A stretch of 64,000 bases of DNA from Oscillospiraceae bacterium (GCA_902802045.1 CADCKQ010000003.1:248001-312000); one strand, 5' to 3'; shown: positions 53,607-62,870, numbered from the stretch's first letter. The notes: generated by a model from the letters alone, not told the origin. Translations and numbers: made by a program.

Positions 53607-56327
53607 ATGCCAACTGATTACAATGCCACTTTGAATCTGCCGAAGACCGACTTTCCGATGAGAGCAGGCCTTCCGAAACGCGAGCCGGAGATGCTCAAGT
53701 CCTGGGAGGAGCTCGACATCTACAACGAGATGCTCAAGAAGAACGAGGGCAAGCCCCTCTTCAACCTGCACGACGGCCCTCCGTTTTCCAACGGTGCGAT
53801 CCACATGGGCCACGCCCTGAACAAATGCCTCAAGGACTTCATCACCCGCTCCTACGCTATGCGCGGCTACTACACCCCGTACATCCCCGGCTGGGACAAC
53901 CACGGCATGCCTATCGAGAGTGCGATCATAAAGCAGAATAAACTCAACCACAAAGCCATGAGCACGGCGGACTTCCGTTCCGCCTGCCAGGAATTTGCAG
54001 ACCACTATATAGACGTCCAGCGCGAGGGCTTCAAGCGCCTCGGCGTCGTCGGAGACTGGGACCACCCCTACAAGACCATGAACAAGGGCTTTGAGGCCGA
54101 CGAGGTCAGAGTCTTCGGAAAGATGTACAAAAACGGGCACATCTACAAGGGCTTCAAGCCCGTCTATTGGTGCGCGAAGGACGAGACTGCTCTCGCCGAG
54201 GCTGAGATCGAATACCACGACGACCCGGTCACGACCGTGTACGTCAAGTTCCCGGTAAACGACGATCTCGGAAAGCTCCCCGGTGTAGACAAGTCGAAGC
54301 TCTCCTTCCTCATCTGGACCACGACGACCTGGACTCTTCCGGGCAACCTCGCCATAGCCCTTCACCCTGATCTGGACTATGCGCTCGTCAAGGCTCCTAA
54401 CGGAGAGATCTATATAATGGCCGAAGCTCTCGCCGACAAGGTCATGCACATAGGCGGCTTCGACGAATATGAGGTCCTCGAGACCCATCCGGGCTCATTC
54501 TTCGAGTTCATGGTGGCGGACCACCCCTTCCTGCCCAAGACCTCGAAGCTCGTTCTGGCCGACTATGTCACCACCGAGTCCGGCACAGGCTGCGTCCATA
54601 CGGCTCCCGGCTTCGGCTATGACGACTATGTCACCTGCCTCAAATACAACATCGAGATGGTAGTCCCTGTCGACGATCAGGGCCGCCACACCGAATACGC
54701 CGGCAAATACGCCGGCCTCACGACCGACGAATCCAACCCGGTCATCTTAAATGACATGAAAGAGTCCGGCGCTCTGTTTGCGAGCGAGGACATCATCCAC
54801 AGCTACCCGCACTGCTGGCGCTGCAAGAGCCCGATCATCTTCCGCGCCACCCCGCAGTGGTTCTGCTCCGTCGACTCCTTCAAGGATGAGGCCATCAAGG
54901 CCTGCGAGGACGTAAAATGGTACCCCGCCTGGGGCAAGGAGAGAATGGGCGCCATGATCCGCGAGAGAGCCGACTGGTGCATCTCCCGCCAGAGAAGATG
55001 GGGCCTGCCGATCCCGGTATTCTACTGCGACGACTGCGGCAAGCCGGTCTGCACCGACGAGACGATCGAAAACGTCGCTAAGATCTTCGAGGAGGAAGGC
55101 AGCAATTCCTGGTTCGACAGGGAGGCCGACGCGCTTCTGCCCGAAGGATTTGTCTGCCCGCACTGCGGAGGAAAGCACTTCACGAAAGAGACCAACACCC
55201 TCGACGGCTGGTTCGACTCCGGCTCCACCCACTACGCCGCAATGAAGCGCGACCAGGGCTTCTGGCCCTCCACCGTCTACATTGAGGGCGGAGACCAGTA
55301 CAGAGGCTGGTTCCAGTCCTCGCTGCTGGTAGCGGTCGGCGCACTCGGCCAGGGAGCTCCTTACAAAGAGTGCATAACCCACGGCTGGACAGTCGACGGC
55401 GAGGGCAAGGCCATGCACAAGAGCCTCGGCAACGGCGTCGATCCCGATGAGCTCGTCACGGAGTTCGGCGCGGATATAGTAAGGCTCTGGGCCGGCAGCA
55501 CCGACTACCACATGGACGTCAGATGCTCCAAAGAGATCTTCAAACAGCTGAGCCAGACCTACCTCAAGTTCCGCAACACCGCGAGATTCTGCCTCGGCAA
55601 CCTCGACGGCTTCGACGCGGACGATCTCGTCGCCCCCGAGGACATGCTCGAGCTCGACAGATGGATCCTGACCCGCCTCAATTCCCTGATAGCCCTGGCG
55701 GACGAGGCATACGCGAACTACGAGTTCCACACGATCTCCCACGCCATCAACGATTTCTGCGTTGTGGATCTCTCAGGCTTCTATCTCGACATCATAAAGG
55801 ACCGTCTCTACTGCGAGGAGAAATACGGCCTCAAGCGCAGAAGCGCCCAGACCGCCCTCTTCCTTGTTCTCGACACCCTGACGAAGCTTTTCGCCCCGAT
55901 CCTCGCCTTCACCTGCGATGAGATCTGGCTCAAGATGCCCCATCGCTCCGAGGACGACGCCAGGAACGTCCTTTTCAACTGCATGAACAGGCCCTTCGAC
56001 TCCTACTCCCTGAGCGCGGACGGGATGGCGAAATGGGATACCCTGATCGATACCAGAGACAAGGTCAACGGAGCTCTCGAGCTTGCCCGCGCGGAGAAGA
56101 AGATAGGCAAGCCTCTGGACGCCTGCGTCACCCTGAAGGCTCCGAAGGAGATCGAGACCATGAATCTCTCCGAGCTCTTCATCGTCTCCAAGGTCATCCT
56201 CGGCGACGAGGATGAGATAAAAGTGGACAACGCTCCCGGAACCAAGTGCCCGAGGTGCTGGATATATACCGAAGCAGCCGACGAAAACGGGCTCTGTCCG
56301 AGATGCTCGTCCATAATAAACAAGTAA
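53607..56327 (+). CDS. ileS: Isoleucine--tRNA ligase
   Basis: Class I aminoacyl-tRNA synthetase, 906 residues. The HIGH motif reads HMGH in FSNGAIHMGHALNK; the KMSKS loop is AMHKS in GKAMHKSLGNGVDP, a variant I have seen in clostridial IleS. The CP1 editing domain contains TTTWTLPGNLA and GTGCVHTAPGFG. The C-terminal zinc ribbon is CPRCWIY plus CPRCSSI. It is the bacterial type 1 form. Unusually for Firmicutes, no T-box precedes it, so amino-acid starvation control is not evident. Confidence 0.97.
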   Translation: MPTDYNATLNLPKTDFPMRAGLPKREPEMLKSWEELDIYNEMLKKNEGKPLFNLHDGPPFSNGAIHMGHALNKCLKDFITRSYAMRGYYTPYIPGWDNHGMPIESAIIKQNKLNHKAMSTADFRSACQEFADHYIDVQREGFKRLGVVGDWDHPYKTMNKGFEADEVRVFGKMYKNGHIYKGFKPVYWCAKDETALAEAEIEYHDDPVTTVYVKFPVNDDLGKLPGVDKSKLSFLIWTTTTWTLPGNLAIALHPDLDYALVKAPNGEIYIMAEALADKVMHIGGFDEYEVLETHPGSFFEFMVADHPFLPKTSKLVLADYVTTESGTGCVHTAPGFGYDDYVTCLKYNIEMVVPVDDQGRHTEYAGKYAGLTTDESNPVILNDMKESGALFASEDIIHSYPHCWRCKSPIIFRATPQWFCSVDSFKDEAIKACEDVKWYPAWGKERMGAMIRERADWCISRQRRWGLPIPVFYCDDCGKPVCTDETIENVAKIFEEEGSNSWFDREADALLPEGFVCPHCGGKHFTKETNTLDGWFDSGSTHYAAMKRDQGFWPSTVYIEGGDQYRGWFQSSLLVAVGALGQGAPYKECITHGWTVDGEGKAMHKSLGNGVDPDELVTEFGADIVRLWAGSTDYHMDVRCSKEIFKQLSQTYLKFRNTARFCLGNLDGFDADDLVAPEDMLELDRWILTRLNSLIALADEAYANYEFHTISHAINDFCVVDLSGFYLDIIKDRLYCEEKYGLKRRSAQTALFLVLDTLTKLFAPILAFTCDEIWLKMPHRSEDDARNVLFNCMNRPFDSYSLSADGMAKWDTLIDTRDKVNGALELARAEKKIGKPLDACVTLKAPKEIETMNLSELFIVSKVILGDEDEIKVDNAPGTKCPRCWIYTEAADENGLCPRCSSIINK

Positions 56328-56354
56328 AGCTGTCCGTAAGGAGGACTTAACAGT

Positions 56355-57605
56355 ATGCTGTATGCAAGCGTTGCCGCGCTTATAGTCGTCATCGACCAGT
56401 ATGTGAAATACTGGGTGTCGAACAATATAGGCCTCGGCGGTGAAGATGTAAGGACCATTATCCCCGGAATACTGGGGCTCGTGAATATCCGCAACGACGG
56501 AGCCGCATTCGGATTCCTGTCCGGGGGGAGGATCTGGTTCATCCTGATAGCCGGAGTACTGGTGGTCGTTGCGATAATCCTTCTGGCCACCAAGGCCATA
56601 AAGAATCCTGCAGCCAGATGGGCTCTGGTCATGATCACGGCCGGCGGAGTCGGAAACGCGATAGACCGCGTCATAAACGGCTATGTGCAGGACATGTTCA
56701 AAACTCTCTTCACCGATTTTGCCATTTTCAATGTCGCCGATATCTTCATTACCGTCGGCGGAATACTCTTTATCATCTGCATCATCTTCGGCAGGGATCC
56801 GAACAAAGAGGAACGCTCCGTCCGCAGGTCGAGACGCCTCAGAGATGAGGAAGAGGACGAGGATGAGGAAGACGAGGACGAGGAAGACGAGCCCAGACGT
56901 CCCTCCAGAGCCGAGAGAAGAGCAGCGCGCAAAGCTGCCCGCGAGGCCGAGGAAGAAGACGATGATGAGGATGAAGACGAAGAGGAAGAGGAGAAGCCCA
57001 GAAAACGCTCCCTCCTGAAGAAGTCCCGCCGCGACGAAGAGGAAGAAGATGACGACGAGGACGAGGACGAAGAAGAAGAGGAGCTTCTGCGCAGGAAGAG
57101 AAGAGCCGAGCGCGACGCGAAGATAGAAAAGCTCAAGGCCGAGCGCCTGAGAAGGCAGAGAGAAGCCGAGGAAGAGGACGACGAGGAGGAGCTCGAGCTC
57201 CCGAGGAGAAGAAAAGTGTCCTCCGCTGAGGCTGCCCCCGCTAAGAAAGCGCCCCGCAAGGACGCCTTTACGGAGTTTGAAGAGCGCTCCAAAGCCGCGG
57301 GCAGCTATACCCGCTACGGCAAGGGCGTCGAGGTGAAATCCTCCGGCATCAAGGATGTCGATGTCTCCGACAAGTTCAGGAACCTCCGCGAGCCCGCCCC
57401 CGAGAAGGCAGCTCCCGCCAAGGCGGCGACTGCCGCCGAGAGGAAAGCGGCTCCCGCGAGCGATAAAGCGGCCGTCCAGGCTGCTGCCGCTGCTGCTCTG
57501 GCTGCAAACGCCGGAAAGAGCGCCCCGAAAGCCGCCGAGAAGCCTCCGGTCAAGTCTTCCGACGACGAATTCGATCTTGATTCCATCCTGGCCGAATTTA
57601 AATGA
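56355..57605 (+). CDS. lspA: Lipoprotein signal peptidase with a long charged C-terminal extension
   Basis: 416 residues, about 250 more than normal LspA. Residues 1-146 are a complete four-span signal peptidase II: IRNDGAAFGFLSG, then AGGVGNAIDRV with Asp104 and FNVADIFIT with Asp129 as catalytic pair. After the last span comes a highly charged zone (about 155-295) of alternating Glu/Asp runs and Arg/Lys clusters, then an Ala/Lys/Pro-rich stretch, closing with DDEFDLDSILAEFK. The tail would lie in the cytoplasm. The frame is open with family-like codon use and rluD overlaps by four bases, so it is not a frameshift artefact. The role of the tail is unknown; it may bind a partner. This enzyme should mature the many lipoproteins in the window. 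Confidence 0.92.
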   Translation: MLYASVAALIVVIDQYVKYWVSNNIGLGGEDVRTIIPGILGLVNIRNDGAAFGFLSGGRIWFILIAGVLVVVAIILLATKAIKNPAARWALVMITAGGVGNAIDRVINGYVQDMFKTLFTDFAIFNVADIFITVGGILFIICIIFGRDPNKEERSVRRSRRLRDEEEDEDEEDEDEEDEPRRPSRAERRAARKAAREAEEEDDDEDEDEEEEEKPRKRSLLKKSRRDEEEEDDDEDEDEEEEELLRRKRRAERDAKIEKLKAERLRRQREAEEEDDEEELELPRRRKVSSAEAAPAKKAPRKDAFTEFEERSKAAGSYTRYGKGVEVKSSGIKDVDVSDKFRNLREPAPEKAAPAKAATAAERKAAPASDKAAVQAAAAAALAANAGKSAPKAAEKPPVKSSDDEFDLDSILAEFK

Positions 57606-58516
57606 TAATCAATGTAATTTGCGAGAAGAGCGGCGAGAGGATCGACGCTCTTCTCGCGCAATCGGAGCTGGGACTGTCCAGAAGCGCCGCCTCCCGCCTC
57701 CTTGAGGAGGGCAGGGTCACCTTAAACGGAAAGGCCCTCAAGAAAAGCTATATCTGCAGCGACGGGGAGATCTATTCCGCGGACATACCCGAGAGCTCGG
57801 ACTGCGCTCTGATCCCCCAGGACATCCCCCTGGATATCGTCTATGAGGACGGGGACCTTATCGTTGTCAACAAGCCGAGAGGCCTTGTGGTGCACCCCGC
57901 TCCCGGGCACCCGGACGGAACTCTGGTGAACGCGCTTCTTCATCACTGCGGGGACTCGCTCTCAGGCGTCGGAGGCGAGAAGCGCCCCGGAATAGTGCAC
58001 CGCATAGACAAGGACACCTCCGGCCTTCTGATAGTCGCCAAAAACGACGCCTCCCACCGCGCGCTCTCGGCCCAGCTCTCTGACCATTCCCTCTCCAGAG
58101 TCTACTTTGCCCTCCTGAACGGACGTATGAAGGAGTCCTCAGGCACTGTCGACGCGCCGATAGGCAGGGACCCGAAAAACCGCAAGCGCATGGCCGTTAC
58201 GCCTTCAAATTCGAAAAACGCCGTAACGCACTGGGAGCGCCTGGCCAATTTCCAAAGCTATTCCTTTGTAAAGTGCCGCCTCGAGACAGGCCGCACCCAT
58301 CAGATCAGAGTCCACATGGCGCATATAGGGCACCCCCTTCTCGGGGACTCGCTCTACGGCGCCGCCTCACCGGACAAGGGCCTTGAGGGCCAGTGCCTGC
58401 ACGCGGGCGGTATAAGCTTCATACACCCCTCGACCGGCGAAAAAATGTCCTTCAAAACGGATCTTCCCGATTATTTCAATACGGTTCTTTCAAAGCTCGG
58501 AAAGGAGATACCCTAA
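57602..58516 (+). CDS. rluD: RluD-family RNA pseudouridine synthase
   Basis: 304 residues: N-terminal S4 RNA-binding domain (RIDALLAQSELGLSRSAASR) and the catalytic domain with the active Asp in HRIDKDTSGLLIVAKND, preceded by VVNKPRGLVVHPAPGHPDGT and followed by LETGRTHQIRVHMAHIGHP. The RluA/RluD group modifies 23S rRNA or tRNA uridines; the exact site is not readable, and RluD is the best guess from the S4 domain and length. The position right after lspA is standard. Confidence 0.92.
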   Translation: MIINVICEKSGERIDALLAQSELGLSRSAASRLLEEGRVTLNGKALKKSYICSDGEIYSADIPESSDCALIPQDIPLDIVYEDGDLIVVNKPRGLVVHPAPGHPDGTLVNALLHHCGDSLSGVGGEKRPGIVHRIDKDTSGLLIVAKNDASHRALSAQLSDHSLSRVYFALLNGRMKESSGTVDAPIGRDPKNRKRMAVTPSNSKNAVTHWERLANFQSYSFVKCRLETGRTHQIRVHMAHIGHPLLGDSLYGAASPDKGLEGQCLHAGGISFIHPSTGEKMSFKTDLPDYFNTVLSKLGKEIP

Positions 58517-58719
58517 TGAACCTCAAAAAGATAATAACATATCTCATCTTCGCGGCGGTCGCGATAGGCCTTCTGGTGCTCGCGGTGAACATCATCCGCG
58601 GCGCCGTCTCGCTGGCAGGCGGTCTGCTGAACACGATCCTCGCGATCATAATCATCCTGGCCCTCCTCGCCATAGTCGCCTGGATGCTCTCCTACGCGAA
58701 AAAGTCCTCGAAAAAATAG
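58516..58719 (+). CDS. Small two-span membrane protein
   Basis: 67 residues, not recognised: MNLKKIITYLIF begins the first span (about 6-27), a short loop, a second span (about 36-58), and a basic end SYAKKSSKK. The ATG shares a base with the rluD stop (TAATGA), and AAAGGAG lies within the end of rluD at good spacing, so it is a real, coupled gene. Function unknown. Confidence 0.75.
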   Translation: MNLKKIITYLIFAAVAIGLLVLAVNIIRGAVSLAGGLLNTILAIIIILALLAIVAWMLSYAKKSSKK

Positions 58720-58735
58720 GGCGCCTCTGCCTGAA

Positions 58736-59461
58736 ATGAAAAAGATAATAATCCTGATCGGCAACTACGGCTCCGGAAAGACAGAGATCGCCCTCAATCT
58801 GGCGATAAACGCCGCTTCTGAGGGCAGACGCGTCCAGCTCATAGACCTCGACCGTATAAACGACTATTTCCGCATGTCCGATCAGGTAAAGCTCATCGAC
58901 GAAAAGAAGATCTCCCTCGTCTCCCCCACCTTCGCGGGCGCGGCCCTTACGCAGACGAACATGCCCGCTCAGGTGAGCTCGGCCTTCGACGGCGACTGGG
59001 ACCTTGTAGTTTTCGACGTGGGCGGGGACCCTGCCGGAGCCCTGTCTCTTGCCCGCTACCATCAGGACTTTGCAGGCCTCGGGCCAGGTCAGCTCGAAGT
59101 CTACGACATAATAAACACCCGCAGGCCGATGTCGGAAACTCCCGAGGGGATCCTGAAGCTCAAGGACGAGATGGAGGGCTTTGCCCGTCAGAAGGTCACG
59201 GGCTTCGTGCACAACTCGAACCTCCAGGTCCTGGCAAGCGCCGACGATCTGCACGATGGCTATGAGACGGTGAAAGAGGCGAGCATGTTAAGCGGCATAC
59301 CGGTAGTTTACACGACCGGGAAGAAAGAATGCCTCGACGCCTTTCTCGCCGACGGGGGGCGCGACCCGAAATACATAGGGACACCGCTCCCGCTGGAGCT
59401 CTATATGCAGCGCTCCTGGGACACGTTTTCGGGCGGGATAAATAAGAACTTCCGGACTTGA
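58736..59461 (+). CDS. ParA/CobQ-like P-loop ATPase
   Basis: 241 residues with a Walker A of GNYGSGKTEIALNLA (9-23), a switch-like VQLIDLDRINDYFR, and WDLVVFDVGGDPAGA as the Walker B/switch II region, as in the SIMIBI class. It lacks the signature Lys of true ParA (KGGxGKT). It may load a cofactor or serve a multi-enzyme complex; in many anaerobes similar ATPases accompany ferredoxin oxidoreductase genes, but none is next to it here. The terminator stem overlaps its last codons. Confidence 0.72.
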   Translation: MKKIIILIGNYGSGKTEIALNLAINAASEGRRVQLIDLDRINDYFRMSDQVKLIDEKKISLVSPTFAGAALTQTNMPAQVSSAFDGDWDLVVFDVGGDPAGALSLARYHQDFAGLGPGQLEVYDIINTRRPMSETPEGILKLKDEMEGFARQKVTGFVHNSNLQVLASADDLHDGYETVKEASMLSGIPVVYTTGKKECLDAFLADGGRDPKYIGTPLPLELYMQRSWDTFSGGINKNFRT

Positions 59462-59486
59462 CAAAGTCAGGAAGTTCTTATTTTGT
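59441..59486. terminator. Terminator at the end of the mutL operon
   Basis: Stem AATAAGAACTTCC / GGAAGTTCTTATT with an inner GACTT/AAGTC stem, then TTTGTTTG. It begins inside the last codons of the ATPase gene and can also serve the convergent symporter gene. Confidence 0.9.
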
Positions 59487-59502
59487 TTGATTTCAGTTAA
59501 GG

Positions 59503-60897
59503 TCAACTGTGTTCAGCACTCAGTCCTTTGGCCCTGTTCATCTCGGCGACCTCTTTTTCTATCGGGAAGAGGAAGCCTATGACAGCCATGAATACGGCGA
59601 CGACCAGCGGGATCCAGCCTATGAGCGCTTCCAGCATCGGCGCTACCGAATCCGGAAGCACAGCGAGCGTAGCGTCATAACCCGCCCTGGAGAGCAGCAT
59701 GCTGTTAATAAGGGTGACCAGAGCCTGCCCGAGTTTCGTCATGAGGTTGTCCACTGTCGAGACCATCGAGTCGAGCCTTCTCCCCTCTTTCCACTCGACA
59801 AGGTCGACAATGATATTGCGGTTGGTGTTGAATGCCACGAAAGAGGCCGTCATTCCGAAGCCCACGCTCGCCGCCACCAGGTACAGGGCGGGAAGGCTCT
59901 CCGGTGAGAACACGAACCAGATCTTGCCGACGATCATAACTATCGCTCCGAGCGCCATGCACTTGCCCCTGCCGAGCTTCCTGTCTATCGGAGAGATTAT
60001 AAACGAGGAGATGACCGAGAAAACGATATATACGGCCTGGATCATCGTGGCTTTGGCTGCGCTGCCCAGCACCACCCTGCAGTAGTAGACTATGTCGGTC
60101 AGAAGCAGGAACGAAGAGGTGCCGTAGAGGAATATGAATACCGTATTCATAACGAAGCTCCTGGAGCGCATCAGCATCCTGAATATCTCGAAAAATCCGA
60201 GCTTCGTCTCATCCGAGTTTATCGGTTTTACGCGTTCCTTAGTTGTGAAATAGTGGAACACGGCTCCGAGCGCGATAATAAAGCCCATCAGCGCCGCAGT
60301 TTTCATGAAGCCCGCACTTGAGGCGGATTCGATCAGGTTGCCCGTACCGTCCATGGCCCCGAAAAGCTTTAACAGTGGCAGGCAGGCGACAGCCCCGATC
60401 GCGCTTCCCAGGCAGCCCCCGAGGTTGCGGTAGGCGTTTATGGAGCGCCTGTCGCTGTTGCTGTTTGTGGCGAGGGAGGCCATCGAATTGTACGGAACGC
60501 TCATGAACGTGTTCATAAGCTCGAACACGATATATATCACCGTGGCGACGATCGCGGCCGGGAGATCCTTGAGATGCCAGTTCGTAAAGAGCAGTACGAC
60601 GGAGATCCCGAGAGGAAACGCGTAGCGCAGGATCATCGGCCTTATGCGCTCTCCGCTCTTGAATTTGCGGTTTACGGCCGAGTATCCGACGAGCGGGTCG
60701 TTAATTGCGTCCCAGATCGTGCCGATCATGACGATTATGCCGGCAACAGCCACGTCTATCTTGCAGACGTCCGTGAGGAAAAACAGATAGTAGCTGCTTT
60801 TAAAGGCAAAAACTATGTTGCTGGCAAGCGAGAGCATCAGAAAACCAAGCTTCTCGGTAAATCCTATCTTTGGCATGGAGAGCGCGTTTTCACTCAT
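59503..60897 (-). CDS. GPH-family sugar:cation symporter (MelB-like)
   Basis: 464 residues, twelve predicted spans. Family marks are the first loop DAINDPLVGYSAVNRKFKSG (D-P-x-x-G motif of GPH carriers) and the central FVAFNTNRNIIVDLVEWKEG with the xxxxDxxExxxG pattern. It moves a sugar or glycoside with Na+ or H+. The sugar is not known, and the neighbour is a peptidase rather than a glycosidase. It overlaps that peptidase gene by four bases. Confidence 0.88.
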   Translation of the reverse strand: MSENALSMPKIGFTEKLGFLMLSLASNIVFAFKSSYYLFFLTDVCKIDVAVAGIIVMIGTIWDAINDPLVGYSAVNRKFKSGERIRPMILRYAFPLGISVVLLFTNWHLKDLPAAIVATVIYIVFELMNTFMSVPYNSMASLATNSNSDRRSINAYRNLGGCLGSAIGAVACLPLLKLFGAMDGTGNLIESASSAGFMKTAALMGFIIALGAVFHYFTTKERVKPINSDETKLGFFEIFRMLMRSRSFVMNTVFIFLYGTSSFLLLTDIVYYCRVVLGSAAKATMIQAVYIVFSVISSFIISPIDRKLGRGKCMALGAIVMIVGKIWFVFSPESLPALYLVAASVGFGMTASFVAFNTNRNIIVDLVEWKEGRRLDSMVSTVDNLMTKLGQALVTLINSMLLSRAGYDATLAVLPDSVAPMLEALIGWIPLVVAVFMAVIGFLFPIEKEVAEMNRAKGLSAEHS

Positions 60898-61862
60898 AGC
60901 TCGCCCTCCCCCTTGAGCGGCAGGAGTTTTGCCCTGAGCGTGGCCTTGAAGAGCTCCGGCTCGTCCCCGAGCGGGTTGTGCCCGGACTTCTCGAACCAGA
61001 TCAGATCCTTGTCCGGCGCTTTTATTTTTTCATAATAGTCCGAGACGAGCGAGGCCGGAGTGTTGTTGTCGAGCCTCCCGTCGAAGATGTAATACGGGAT
61101 CTTGAACTCCGGGCACGCAGAAAGCAGATCCGCTCCGCCAACTTCTGCCCACATGTTCGAGAGCACATATCTGTAGCCCTTTATATAGCCGTATATATCG
61201 CTGATCGAATATTCTCCCGATCCCAGCACGGGTACTACCATAGATGAGAAGTATGAGCGCTTCTTTTTGCTCTGCGAGTATCCGCCGTATTTCATCATTA
61301 TGCGGCGCTGTTTCATCATGTCTCCGAAAACATCCGGATAAAGGCCGTTTACAGGTCTTCCGATCTCCTCGAGCGTCTTCACCGCTTTTTCGTCGTTGTG
61401 GGCCTTCGCCTCACTCATCGCGAAATCGTAGCTGAGCTCCTCGTTGAGCGCCCCGTTTACGACCTGACCGAATCCGACATAGGCGATCAGATTCTCCGGG
61501 TGCCTGTAAGCGAGATAGGTGCCGAGGCAGGAACCCCAGGAGCCGCCAATGATGAATATCTTTTTCTTGCCCAACAGCGTGCAGAGAAGCTTCACCACAG
61601 CGTTCGCATCTTCGACGACATTGTCGATCGTCAGTGTTTCCTTTTTGCAGCCTCTGTAGGATCCGCCCGTTCCGCGCTGATCCCAGGCAACGATAGTAAA
61701 ATCCTCCGCGAGATCCGCGTTGTTCTTTATGACGAAATGCCTGTTCGGCACCCCCGGGCCTCCGTGCAGGAACAGCAGCACCGGATTGCTCTCGTCTTTC
61801 CCGAGTATGTGTATTGTCTGGTCAATGCCGCCAACAGGCAGAGTTGTTTTTATATCGGTCAT
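60894..61862 (-). CDS. Alpha/beta hydrolase, proline-iminopeptidase-like (S33)
   Basis: 322 residues. The oxyanion motif is LLFLHGGPGVPN, the nucleophile elbow is GGSWGSCLG, with the acid in IFDGRLDNNTP and His in EKSGHNPLGDEP. This pattern is that of proline iminopeptidases and related aminopeptidases, releasing N-terminal residues from small peptides. No signal peptide is present, so it acts in the cytoplasm. It is first in a two-gene leftward unit with the GPH symporter (ATGA overlap). Confidence 0.86.
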   Translation of the reverse strand: MTDIKTTLPVGGIDQTIHILGKDESNPVLLFLHGGPGVPNRHFVIKNNADLAEDFTIVAWDQRGTGGSYRGCKKETLTIDNVVEDANAVVKLLCTLLGKKKIFIIGGSWGSCLGTYLAYRHPENLIAYVGFGQVVNGALNEELSYDFAMSEAKAHNDEKAVKTLEEIGRPVNGLYPDVFGDMMKQRRIMMKYGGYSQSKKKRSYFSSMVVPVLGSGEYSISDIYGYIKGYRYVLSNMWAEVGGADLLSACPEFKIPYYIFDGRLDNNTPASLVSDYYEKIKAPDKDLIWFEKSGHNPLGDEPELFKATLRAKLLPLKGEGEL

Positions 61863-62090
61863 ACGCGCCTCCTTGTTCCCGGTTTTAGTTTATTTCCGAT
61901 CTGTTTTTTATATTATCATAAATTACGGAAAAGCAAAGGCGGAATTTCGCTTTTAATGCGCAGCCGCGGTGAGAGATTAAGGATTCACATCAGACCCGGT
62001 CTCCTCAGTCCTCGCGATAGAATAGATCTTCACATCTCCGGTGCCCGATATACGGTATCGGAGATGATCGCATCTTTGTACTGAATTCGG
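61863..62090. promoter_or_regulatory. Gene-free region upstream of the S33 peptidase
   Basis: AT-rich near 61890-61930, a plausible place for the leftward promoter although no clear box pair is seen. One interrupted palindrome, CATCTCCG / CGGAGATG, lies at about 62032-62066. Confidence 0.4.
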
Positions 62091-62782
62091 CATGACAGGT
62101 GAAAAAATGGCCTGTCATGCCCCAAACTGTTGCAGCGCAAGCGCTTATGACACCATGACAGGTGAACGCACATATACCCCCACCTGTCATAAAAATATAT
62201 GAACTCAAACAGTACTATATCTTGATTTACCTGTCATCCTGTCATAATCCCTGTGATACCAATGGCTTTGACTATGACAGGTGATTTGTTTTCCTGTCAT
62301 GACACGTCGCCCTTTCATGAAGTGATATGCTAATATTGGAAAAAATATGACAGCTTGGACATTGGTGACAGCATTAAAAAACAGCTGTCACCCTTCAAAC
62401 CGTTGGGCTGCAAGGTCCAGTGACAGGTGACAGCTGAAACGTGATATACCTCAAGCTGTCATCAGATAATAATACGATAAAAAGGGTGACAGCAGCGATT
62501 CTGCTGTCACCCTGTCATCAATCCAGTGTTTTCAATGCTTTGAGCGGTGACAGCATGATTTTCAAACTGTCATCGTCTTATATGCTGTCATCCGGTTCTT
62601 TTAAGAATAATTCCATAGGCGCTAAAGATGTAGTTGTCAGTTCTGTCTGTATTGACGGATCGATCGGCCACCGCATTAATATAGCCCCTCCAGATTGGAG
62701 GGGCGCGCGACACCATAGGTTCGCGAGGGTGGTGAAGAGTCGGATTTCCGCGCAATGACAGGTCGCATAAAATTACCTGTCA
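62091..62782. repeat. Array of TGACAG/CTGTCA half-sites arranged as inverted pairs
   Basis: 22 exact half-sites (10 TGACAG, 12 CTGTCA) in about 690 bases with no credible gene. Many pair as perfect stems: CATGACAGG/CCTGTCATG at 62091-62119, ATGACAGGTG/CACCTGTCAT at 62155-62190, ATGACAGG/CCTGTCAT at 62274-62300, GGTGACAGC/GCTGTCACC at 62364-62392, GGGTGACAGCAG/CTGCTGTCACCC with a five-base loop at 62484-62512, TGACAGGT/ACCTGTCA at 62756-62782. Sites are of two kinds: TGACAGGT on the flanks and TGACAGC(T) in the middle (62348-62590). Spacing is irregular, so it is not a CRISPR. A separate GCCCCTCC/GGAGGGGC hairpin is at about 62684-62704. Function unknown. Confidence 0.85.
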
Positions 62783-62796
62783 CTCCTAAGATTCTG

Positions 62797-62845
62797 TTGA
62801 CACGGTGTCAGAATGATGATACAGTATGTTCTGACATCGTGTCAA
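62797..62845 (+). promoter_or_regulatory. Twin palindromic operators and promoter of the tetR operon
   Basis: Two 13-base near-identical palindromes, TGACACGGTGTCA (62798-62810) and TGACATCGTGTCA (62832-62844), 34 bases centre to centre. The first overlaps a TTGACA -35 (62797-62802); a TACAGT -10 lies 17 bases on (62820-62825). Placement on both sides of the -10 suggests self-repression by the TetR protein. Confidence 0.75.
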
Positions 62846-62870
62846 TATGCTTTTGAGAAGGAGAGTAAAA

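Noticed and set aside
57041..57220. Frameshift or assembly error as the source of the acidic LspA tail
   Set aside because: The frame stays open for 250 codons past the core with regular codon use and couples by overlap to rluD.
62441..62758. 105-codon open frame inside the hairpin array
   Set aside because: Ser-rich, no ribosome site, and it merely reads through the repeats; no domain seen.
62091..62782. CRISPR array
   Set aside because: Repeats are six to twelve bases, in both orientations, with irregular spacing; no unit of 23-37 bases recurs and no cas genes are near.
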